Positions 57,417-64,000 of a stretch of DNA of 64,000 nucleotides are shown in pieces. A model generated the notes under the pieces. It saw nothing but the letters and a program-made list of their open reading frames with translations. It was not told where the DNA came from and made no database searches. This stretch comes from Pelagovum sp. HNIBRBA483 (GTDB taxonomy: Bacteria > Pseudomonadota > Alphaproteobacteria > Rhodobacterales > Rhodobacteraceae), in NCBI RefSeq assembly GCF_040931995.1, contig NZ_CP162412.1, positions 868,001-932,000 of the forward strand, in the 5' to 3' direction. Position 1 is the stretch's first letter, and each line of letters opens with the position of its first letter. The position numbers and the translations under genes were made by a program.

Positions 57417-58712
57417 ATGGTCTCTTTGTCAAAAGTAGTCAGCGCCGTGCTAAACCCCGTATTCATGGGCAAGGCGCTGGCCGCAGGGACGCAAATCATC
57501 GTTGTGCTTTTTTCGGCCCGAGTTCTTGCTCCAGATGAAGCAAACCTGCTGTTTTCACTTCTGGCGCTCTCGGCGATCTTGACGGCTGTGGCCTCGTTTG
57601 GTGCAAATGGCGCACTAGTACCGTTCCTCTTTCGTCGTCCCGATCGCGCCTTCGCGATTATCGGACTTCTGCTTGGTGGGAAGATGTTGGTCTCGTTTCT
57701 GGGAGCAATGATGATTGGCTGGCTGGGCTACGCTCAGGATTTGCCACCCCTGCTGATTGCTTGGACCGCCTTTTCAGGTTCTCTGCTTTTTTTGGATTTT
57801 ATCGCTGAAAGTCGTGGCAGTGCCGATGTGGACCGCCTATCACGTATTAAATTTATGATTTTCGGCGCCGGTATCCTGCTGAAAATCGTCTTTTTTTATT
57901 TTTCATTCACTGGCTTACTTTTGACTCTTTATGCAGAGTGGATTGTGATATGGCTCTTCTACTTCCTGCCCGTTTTGCGAAAGACGCCGGGGCAACGCAT
58001 ACCTGAATTGGGCGATATTGTTCTGGTAGGTAGTTTCCTAGCCTCGTCCTCGTGGGTCTGGTTGTCCACCGTGGTCAGCTTTGGCTGGACACGGGTCTAT
58101 TTCGTGCTTCTTACCGCCGGAATAGGTGCTGGTCCTGCCAACGCTTATTTTGTTGTGGTTCGTCTTGTCGAAGGCTTCACGCTGGTGCCGAACACGTTGG
58201 CGATGCGTTTTTTTCCGGACATGGTGGCACTCGGGAACGCTGGCGACGAGGCTGGGTTGATGGCACTACGCTTCCAGTTTTTGCGCTTGGTGATGCAGGC
58301 TGCGCTAGCCGCCGCATTGGCTGTACCGTTGATCTATGTGCTGGTTTATGGCTGGAGTGGCGAGAATCCTGACCACCCAGTGCTGTCGGCGGTTCAGTCG
58401 TTACTGGTGGCCGTTGCTGCCTTTTTGCTAATTTTGCGGGTGGCATTGAGCCGCGAGATTATCCTGACGGGGTTCCTTCCGCTTTCAATCATCAGCTACT
58501 TGGCCGGCGCTATCACTAGCTTTTCTGTTTATCATATGTTTGGTGCCGACAGTTATGATGATGCTCTGCTTGGATATGCCGCATTTGCCATCGCTAGCTT
58601 TGGCAGCCCGTTTCTGGCCGCCCCAGAACGGCTACGCTCCTTTCGCCACGCACTTTCCACGATTTTGTGGCGTGGACCGAGCGCGCATCGCAAGAAAGGA
58701 CCTTCTGAATGA
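57417..58712 (+). CDS. Oligosaccharide flippase (Wzx-like, MOP superfamily)
   Basis: 431 residues, very hydrophobic, about 11-12 membrane helices. The N terminus (NPVFMGKALAAGTQIIVVLFSARVL, cut by the first helix) and a pattern of paired helices match polysaccharide biosynthesis flippases. It moves undecaprenyl-linked repeat units across the inner membrane. Its stop overlaps the next start by ATGA, so the genes are coupled. Confidence 0.85.
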   Translation: MVSLSKVVSAVLNPVFMGKALAAGTQIIVVLFSARVLAPDEANLLFSLLALSAILTAVASFGANGALVPFLFRRPDRAFAIIGLLLGGKMLVSFLGAMMIGWLGYAQDLPPLLIAWTAFSGSLLFLDFIAESRGSADVDRLSRIKFMIFGAGILLKIVFFYFSFTGLLLTLYAEWIVIWLFYFLPVLRKTPGQRIPELGDIVLVGSFLASSSWVWLSTVVSFGWTRVYFVLLTAGIGAGPANAYFVVVRLVEGFTLVPNTLAMRFFPDMVALGNAGDEAGLMALRFQFLRLVMQAALAAALAVPLIYVLVYGWSGENPDHPVLSAVQSLLVAVAAFLLILRVALSREIILTGFLPLSIISYLAGAITSFSVYHMFGADSYDDALLGYAAFAIASFGSPFLAAPERLRSFRHALSTILWRGPSAHRKKGPSE

Positions 58713-59722
58713 AACGACAACTTCTCAACGTTGCGCGAATGATACGCTTGCTTATTGTCTGGCTAGCCTCGCGCAACCGTCTTCTTGGGCGCGTCTTTTT
58801 CTTGTTCGAGCCTAGCTTCGACCGAGAGTTCGAATTCACCCTACGCGGTCGGCATGAGGCGCTTAGTTCACGATACAGGCTGGACCATTCTAATGCAAAC
58901 GTCCGACGTTGCGTGCATAGGCTGGAAAAGGGCCTGTTTCATCGCGATCGTCGTGCCGCTTTTGGCAAGGACGTCTTGACTGAATTAGCTCACGAGATCA
59001 GCAAACTGGATCTCTTGGAAGAAGGTGCTGATGCGAATGAGGTTGACTGGGCCATTGCCACGCTGACTTCTTATCGCCCGCATGCCTATGATCCCGCTCT
59101 CGTGGACGACTGTCTCTATCGGCTAGAACGCTTTCGTGGATTTGGCCCTGAACCGGAGTCATTACGGCGCCCCGACACCAAGGTCTCTCCGGATTTCGAG
59201 GTGCTGCGTAGGCTGTATTACAAACGAGAAAGCGTACGATTTTTCACCGACCGACCTGTCGACCCTGAACTGGTTGTGCAAGCAGTGGCAATCGCCAAAG
59301 AGGCACCTTCGGCCTGCAACCGTCAGCCGTTTCATCTCCATCTATTGACCGACACTCGTGACATTGAATTTGTTGGTGGACTTGCGCCTGGTACAGCTGG
59401 ATTTCTCAATAATATCCCTGTTCTCGGAGTCCTCATAGGGCATGCTAGCGCGTTCCGGTTCACTCGCGACAGGCACTTAATCTATACTGATGGGGGGCTG
59501 TTCCTTGGGCATCTGTTGCCAGCGCTAACTGCGCTGAGTCTGGACACCTGCGTGTTGAACTGGACACCGGATTGGACGAATGACCGCAAGGCGGTGGATT
59601 ATCTCGGCCTGGATATGAGCAAGACAATTGTTTGCCTTCTGGCAATCGGTTATCGAGACGACACAGCCTCTCCGATCTCGACCAAGAAGACCAACGACAA
59701 CCTCCTGCGGACAGGTGCTTGA
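58709..59722 (+). CDS. Nitroreductase-family protein in the EPS locus
   Basis: 337 residues, longer than ordinary nitroreductases (about 200). The FMN-dependent core covers about residues 170-330 with RRLYYKRESVRFFTDRPVD (conserved R-x-S-x-R-x-F), PSACNRQPFHLHLL and a C-terminal IVCLLAIGYRDD. The first 165 residues are a helical extension with an initial hydrophobic stretch and a VHRLEKGLFHRDRR motif. The redox substrate is unknown; proteins like this occur beside pyruvyl transferases in surface-polysaccharide loci, suggesting a role in sugar or decoration chemistry. Confidence 0.85.
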   Translation: MKRQLLNVARMIRLLIVWLASRNRLLGRVFFLFEPSFDREFEFTLRGRHEALSSRYRLDHSNANVRRCVHRLEKGLFHRDRRAAFGKDVLTELAHEISKLDLLEEGADANEVDWAIATLTSYRPHAYDPALVDDCLYRLERFRGFGPEPESLRRPDTKVSPDFEVLRRLYYKRESVRFFTDRPVDPELVVQAVAIAKEAPSACNRQPFHLHLLTDTRDIEFVGGLAPGTAGFLNNIPVLGVLIGHASAFRFTRDRHLIYTDGGLFLGHLLPALTALSLDTCVLNWTPDWTNDRKAVDYLGLDMSKTIVCLLAIGYRDDTASPISTKKTNDNLLRTGA

Positions 59723-60639
59723 TGTCTAACTTGGCCGCTGCCGATATCTGTGATGTCAGCGTTGTTATCCCTGCCTACAAGGCTGCGGGTACGATCTCGC
59801 GCGCGCTGACCTCGGTCCTTGCGCAGACCGTGCTTCCCATGGAAATCATCGTGGTTAACGACGCCTCGCCAGACACCGAGGAGATGGTGGTCGCAATGGA
59901 GGCCATCTCGATTCCTGAAGGGGTCACTCTGAGGGTTCTGCACAACGAAACCAACCTGAACGGCGCTGCCACCCGCAACCGAGGCATCAAGGCTGCCACT
60001 GCCACCTTCATAGCCTTTCTAGATGCCGACGATGAGTGGGAGGCTGAGAAGCTCTCACTCTGCCTCGCGGCTCAGGCTGACAGTCTTGAAAAAACAGGAA
60101 AGCCCGCATTGGTCTACAGCCAAGTCAATGTGATTGCGGACAATCAGATTCTGAGAGTCCGCCCCGACCGGGCTATTGGTCCGACCGAGCATATGAGCGA
60201 ATACCTCTTCCTGTCCGGAGGATTCATCCAGACCAGCACTATCGTCTGCCCGCGCGATTTGGCGGTGAATGTACTATTCGACCCATCATTCCGCCGTCAC
60301 CAAGACTATGACTTTTGTCTTCGAATGGCTGGCGAGGACATTTCGATTATATTTATCAATCGGCCGCTTGTGCGATACCACGCCACCGAAGGACTTTTTG
60401 CTGTGCGCCTGGAAGATCCTGACTACACTGCCCACTGGGGAAAAAGAATGCGCCCTAGGATGACGCGCCACGGTTATCATGGGTTTTGTTTTTTTTTAGT
60501 TAGTGGAAGGCTAGTGGGAAGGCAACGCTATATCGCTGCTGTTGGTAACGCGCTTATACATGCCTTCCTGCTTGGTCCTGTAGGCCTTGGAAAGGCACGC
60601 AGAAAAGTCGTAGACATGGTACGTGTGGCAATCCGATAA
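59722..60639 (+). CDS. Family 2 glycosyltransferase
   Basis: 305 residues from ATG 59722 (TGATG overlap with the previous stop). The GT-A fold is clear: VSVVIPAYKAAGTISRALTS, EIIVVNDASPD, NGAATRNRGIKAATATFIAF and the DADDEW metal motif. A further RRHQDYDFCLRM supplies the acceptor-side acid. It adds one sugar to the lipid-linked repeat unit on the cytoplasmic side. Identity of the sugar is unknown. Confidence 0.93.
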   Translation: MSNLAAADICDVSVVIPAYKAAGTISRALTSVLAQTVLPMEIIVVNDASPDTEEMVVAMEAISIPEGVTLRVLHNETNLNGAATRNRGIKAATATFIAFLDADDEWEAEKLSLCLAAQADSLEKTGKPALVYSQVNVIADNQILRVRPDRAIGPTEHMSEYLFLSGGFIQTSTIVCPRDLAVNVLFDPSFRRHQDYDFCLRMAGEDISIIFINRPLVRYHATEGLFAVRLEDPDYTAHWGKRMRPRMTRHGYHGFCFFLVSGRLVGRQRYIAAVGNALIHAFLLGPVGLGKARRKVVDMVRVAIR

Positions 60640-61823
60640 TGATGCAAAGTGCGCAAAAATTCGCGTCACAAGGATATTATATGCGGTTGCCGGACCTACT
60701 TTTTGTCCTGTTCGTAACATGCCTTACATTGACTGGACTAATATCCTACACTCAGCTTACTAGCGTCTATTACCGTAACAACTTACTGCCAGCCAATGCC
60801 CTTTTTGATCTTTTTATTGTGCTGTATGTTTTTGCGGTGCCAGCGACGAGGATATTGCCGGTAGCCGCGCCCTTTTTTTTATTATCTACTTTCTACATAT
60901 TGACATCAGCAATTTTTCTCCCTGCGCCTAATGGGGGTGCCCCGAGTCCTCTCGATTTTATCATTTCGTTTAAGGCATTTTTCTATCTAGCAATCCTATG
61001 TTTTGCTCGTCCGAGGAAATTGAGTATCAGTCTTGGCGCTTTGGAAAAGGTATTTAAATACCTGTTGATGGCATTTTTCCTAAAATACCTATTCTCTAAA
61101 ACTATTTTGGAAATACCTCGACCTGGTCTATTCACAGAGAACAACTTTGAGATAGTATTCCTGCTAGTAATTTTCATCTTCTTGTCTCGCTGCGGGCGCC
61201 TACGTTCAAAGTTTTGGGCGATATTGCTGTTGGGGGTAGTGTTATTGTCTGGTTCACGTTCTGGACTTTTAGGGCTATTTGCTGCTCTTTTAACCTCAAA
61301 TGGCCAGAGATCGATGCGGCTGATTATAGAATTGTTTTTTCTATTCGTCCTTGTAGCGGCTGTGCTAACGCTAATTGATAATCGGATTGTCGGTCTTATG
61401 GATCTCGCTAGTGTGGACCGTTTTCTTTTCTTTACACTTTTCCTCGAAGAATTGAAGCGGTTCGAAGTATGGCAATACCTTGTTGGATGGACTCCGATGA
61501 CCCCACTCAGTGATAGTACTTGCATGCGGATGGGCTTCTACGGATCTTTATTCAGTTCAGCCAACTCTGACGTGTGTTATTCTGTTGTCTTGCATGTTTT
61601 TTACTTTCGAGTAATTCTAGACCATGGTGTGCTAGGATTAATTTTCTTGATTGCAGGGTTCTACTTTTTGCTACGCTCCAACGGTTTAAATGGTTCACTT
61701 TCCTTTGCAATTATCATACAGGGTCTAATCAATGGATTGTCCATTTCAGGATTTGCAAATACTTATTTTTTCCTTGCAGTGGTTTTGGTGACTTCGCACT
61801 ACTCGAAGATCCGCACAGCATGA
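60639..61823 (+). CDS. Probable polysaccharide polymerase (Wzy-like membrane protein)
   Basis: 394 residues, about ten membrane helices, poorly conserved sequence, and codon and base use much more AT-rich than upstream genes. A periplasmic stretch with LSGSRSGLLGLFAALL is compatible with the O-antigen ligase/polymerase family (Wzy_C-like R-x-G-x-L). Placement between GT2 and WecG-type genes in an EPS locus supports a polymerase. ATG overlaps the previous stop (TAATG); a later Met at 60680 begins at the first helix. Confidence 0.72.
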   Translation: MMQSAQKFASQGYYMRLPDLLFVLFVTCLTLTGLISYTQLTSVYYRNNLLPANALFDLFIVLYVFAVPATRILPVAAPFFLLSTFYILTSAIFLPAPNGGAPSPLDFIISFKAFFYLAILCFARPRKLSISLGALEKVFKYLLMAFFLKYLFSKTILEIPRPGLFTENNFEIVFLLVIFIFLSRCGRLRSKFWAILLLGVVLLSGSRSGLLGLFAALLTSNGQRSMRLIIELFFLFVLVAAVLTLIDNRIVGLMDLASVDRFLFFTLFLEELKRFEVWQYLVGWTPMTPLSDSTCMRMGFYGSLFSSANSDVCYSVVLHVFYFRVILDHGVLGLIFLIAGFYFLLRSNGLNGSLSFAIIIQGLINGLSISGFANTYFFLAVVLVTSHYSKIRTA

Positions 61824-62644
61824 TTATTAAGCGCCACACAGCTACTATTTTAGGTCGAATGTCTAGAATGTTTTTCGATTTTGAGGAGCAGGTGTTTCGC
61901 ACTAGTCAGATACCCCCTCTTGAACGCATGGTTGTGTCTGAATCCAGCAGATATGATTGTCAGGTCATTGGATTTGCCAACCCGTATTCATTTCAGATAC
62001 TTTACCGGCGCTCGGAACTTGTAGATAGCGTAGACCACTGGTATTCAGATGGGGGGTTTCTTTGCAGCATCATTGGCTTGGGGCGTGGCGAACAAGTACC
62101 CCGTTACAGCTTCGATTTTTCCTCCATAGCGGATGGCGTATTCGAATACGCAAAGAGCAACTGTTTGTCTGTTGGATTATTAGGCGGAACTGAGGATGAA
62201 ATTACCGCTGCTTGTGAATATCTCCAAAGTCGCTATTTAGAACTTCCTATCGTCTGGAGCCGCAATGGTTTTTTCCGAGATGCAGATAAGCAAGATGGCG
62301 GTCGCTCCGAAGCCCTAGACGATTTGGTGGCCTCTGGAGCGGAAATTATTATTATTGGCATGGGCACGCCACTGCAGGAAGAAGTCGCGGTTGAACTGAA
62401 ACAAAAGATGCTTTCACAGAGAACTGAAACACGCACCTTGCCGGTTATCTTTACGTGTGGCGGTTTCTTATCACAAACAGCACTGGGCGGCGATTACTAT
62501 CCAGAGATAATCAAGAAAACCGGTCTACGCTGGGTTTACCGCGCGTTTCATGCGCAGCATGTACGTAAGCGTCTGCTTCGAGACTATCCTCGATTTGTGG
62601 CGTTAGTCTTTGTCTGTCGTCTTTGTCGGCTCATCTTAGATTAA
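61820..62644 (+). CDS. WecG/TagA/CpsF-family glycosyltransferase
   Basis: 274 residues from ATG 61820 (ATGA overlap with the polymerase). Typical GT26 segments: SVGLLGGTEDEITAACEYLQ, IIIIGMGTPLQEEVAVELK, VIFTCGGFLSQTALGG and KTGLRWVYRAFHAQHVRKR. Members transfer ManNAc-type or other sugars onto lipid-linked GlcNAc. It lies on the cytoplasmic face and works early in the repeat-unit assembly. Base composition resembles that of the AT-richer polymerase gene. Confidence 0.88.
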   Translation: MIIKRHTATILGRMSRMFFDFEEQVFRTSQIPPLERMVVSESSRYDCQVIGFANPYSFQILYRRSELVDSVDHWYSDGGFLCSIIGLGRGEQVPRYSFDFSSIADGVFEYAKSNCLSVGLLGGTEDEITAACEYLQSRYLELPIVWSRNGFFRDADKQDGGRSEALDDLVASGAEIIIIGMGTPLQEEVAVELKQKMLSQRTETRTLPVIFTCGGFLSQTALGGDYYPEIIKKTGLRWVYRAFHAQHVRKRLLRDYPRFVALVFVCRLCRLILD

Positions 62645-62818
62645 TTCAAGGCAGCACGCCCAGTAAATTTACTCCAGGCGTTATCTGCTGAAAAGAGTTG
62701 TCGCCATTTCAGCCGAGCACTTTTGACAGAATGGGCTCGTTGAACTCGCGGCTGAATCTTCTAGAGCCAAATGGCTCGCATGGGGTCTATTTTTGTCTTC
62801 GGGAAAGGAGCAGAATGA

Positions 62819-64000
62819 ATGGTTTGTTGGCATCCCAGGAAGATTGTCGTTGTTGGAATTGGCTACGTGGGGCTCTCAAATGCAGTTTTACTCGCACAGC
62901 ACAACGACGTCACTGCTGTTGATATATCATCTAAACGGGTTGACATGGTTAATGCGCGTGAAAGTCCTATTGTCGACCCTGAATTAGAGGAGTTTCTGTC
63001 TACGCGTCCACTGAAACTTGATGCAACAACGGACCTAATGGCTGCACTGGAGGGGGCTGAGATCGTTATCATTGCCACACCCACCGACTACGATCCTGTA
63101 ACCGATTATTTTGATATTTCGTCTGTTGAAAAAATTGCGTCCATTGCGTCACAACAAGCTTCGAGTGCTACTATTGTCATTAAGTCGACAGTTCCCGTTG
63201 GATGCGTGGAAACGCTTCGAAAGCAGACTGGTAACCCTAATATTGTCTTTAGTCCGGAGTTTCTGCGTGAAGGCCGTGCTTTGTATGATAATTTGAATCC
63301 CAGTAGGATCATAGTAGGAGATAAGTCGACGCGAGCTCATGAATTTGCGCACCTACTTGCTCGAGGTGCCGAAAAAGCAAACGTTCCGATACTGTTCACC
63401 GGACCATCAGAGGCTGAGGCCATCAAGCTTTTTGCCAATACCTATCTTGCGATGCGCGTTGCCTACTTTAATGAGCTTGACAGTTATGCGATGGTAAATG
63501 GGATGGATACCCGTCAAATCGTCGAGGGTGTCGGCCTCGATCCTAGAATTGGCGACCATTACAACAATCCATCATTTGGCTACGGTGGATATTGTCTGCC
63601 AAAAGATACGAAACAACTCCTGGCAAATTACGCAGACGTCCCGCAGGACTTGATTTCTGCTATCGTCCAGGCAAACCGTAGCCGAAAGGATTTTCTGGCC
63701 GAACAGATTATTGCTCGGAAGCCCAAGGTTGTGGGCATCTACCGGCTTGTGATGAAGGCAGGTAGCGACAACTTCCGTCAGTCTTCTGTTCAAGGCATCA
63801 TGAAGCGCATTAAGGCCAAGGGGATTGAGGTGGTCGTCTTTGAACCTGCCTTAGAAGATAAGCAGTTTTTTGGATCGCGGGTGGAGCGGGATCTGGAGAA
63901 GTTCAAGCAAGACGCCGATGTCATTGTGACCAATCGTCGAAGCAGCGAGCTTGCAGACGTAGAAGAAAAAATCTTCACGCGGGATCTATTCGGATCGGAT
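62819..64000 (+). CDS. ugd: UDP-glucose/nucleotide-sugar 6-dehydrogenase, N-terminal 394 residues
   Basis: The gene runs off the right edge. ATG 62819 follows AAAGGAG at about eight bases; the ATG four bases earlier is out of frame. The Rossmann start [43 protein letters not shown], the dimer helix [18 protein letters not shown] and [15 protein letters not shown] with the catalytic Cys (about residue 259) are all present. NAD-dependent oxidation of UDP-glucose to UDP-glucuronate supplies an acidic sugar for the EPS. The C-terminal domain is nearly complete in the window. Confidence 0.93.
   Translation, partial: MVCWHPRKIVVVGIGYVGLSNAVLLAQHNDVTAVDISSKRVDMVNARESPIVDPELEEFLSTRPLKLDATTDLMAALEGAEIVIIATPTDYDPVTDYFDISSVEKIASIASQQASSATIVIKSTVPVGCVETLRKQTGNPNIVFSPEFLREGRALYDNLNPSRIIVGDKSTRAHEFAHLLARGAEKANVPILFTGPSEAEAIKLFANTYLAMRVAYFNELDSYAMVNGMDTRQIVEGVGLDPRIGDHYNNPSFGYGGYCLPKDTKQLLANYADVPQDLISAIVQANRSRKDFLAEQIIARKPKVVGIYRLVMKAGSDNFRQSSVQGIMKRIKAKGIEVVVFEPALEDKQFFGSRVERDLEKFKQDADVIVTNRRSSELADVEEKIFTRDLFGSD

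Overview
The window looks like a chromosomal segment of a marine alphaproteobacterium of the Rhodobacteraceae (Roseobacter group). The best anchor is the block from 26 to 34.4 kb: murA, a DUF2948 gene, hisD, a UPF0262 gene, an LMW-PTP-like gene, infA, maf, an RNase E/G gene and yacG, an order typical of Rhodobacterales. A CuyA-type cysteate lyase, an orphan TRAP-type binding protein, many ABC uptake systems and a high-GC, overlap-rich gene style agree with this. The genus cannot be fixed from sequence reading alone.

Layout. 1-5.3 kb: a leftward catabolic operon (GntR regulator, DHDPS-family lyase/deaminase, aldehyde dehydrogenase, ProC-like reductase, FAD oxidoreductase cut by the window edge), divergent from a GlxA/AraC-type regulator; it resembles amino-acid or hydroxyproline-type catabolism ending in an oxidised semialdehyde. 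5.4-25.8 kb: a DEAD-box helicase with a low-complexity tail, a secreted ABM-fold protein next to an HD-GYP-like/LuxR fusion, tRNA-Gly, an ABC exporter, an acyl-CoA synthetase, a chemoreceptor, the divergent pair katG/oxyR, a hybrid histidine kinase, an orphan TRAP binding protein, a winged-helix/TPR membrane regulator and a secreted HEMVHH protein. 25.9-34.4 kb: tRNA-Thr and the conserved housekeeping block.

34.4-37.9 kb: an unusually AT-rich leader and one 951-residue protein that joins a clan GH-A-like glycosidase domain, RTX calcium repeats, an acidic helical region and a C-terminal CFI-box-like tail, followed by tRNA-Phe. This is the most unusual object in the window. 37.9-44.4 kb: a LysR regulator divergent from cuyA, a ProU-type ABC importer whose permease has an extra N-terminal domain, and an alpha/beta hydrolase, a likely uptake-and-desulfonation operon. 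44.5-54.0 kb: a complete sugar or glycoside ABC import regulon around a LacI regulator with twin operators, and two separate pairs of Gfo/Idh/MocA dehydrogenase plus TIM-barrel isomerase/lyase; no glycosidase is present, so oxidative non-hydrolytic glycoside cleavage is plausible.

54.0-64.0 kb: an exopolysaccharide locus. A specialised NusG paralogue and an EPS-associated MarR-type regulator sit at its edge, followed by a decayed IS5-family element, then pyruvyl transferase, flippase, a nitroreductase-family protein, GT2 glycosyltransferase, a Wzy-like polymerase, a WecG/TagA-type glycosyltransferase and UDP-glucose dehydrogenase (cut by the right edge). Base composition falls noticeably from about 60.6 kb, suggesting acquired DNA. 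No CRISPR array, prophage, rRNA or origin was seen.
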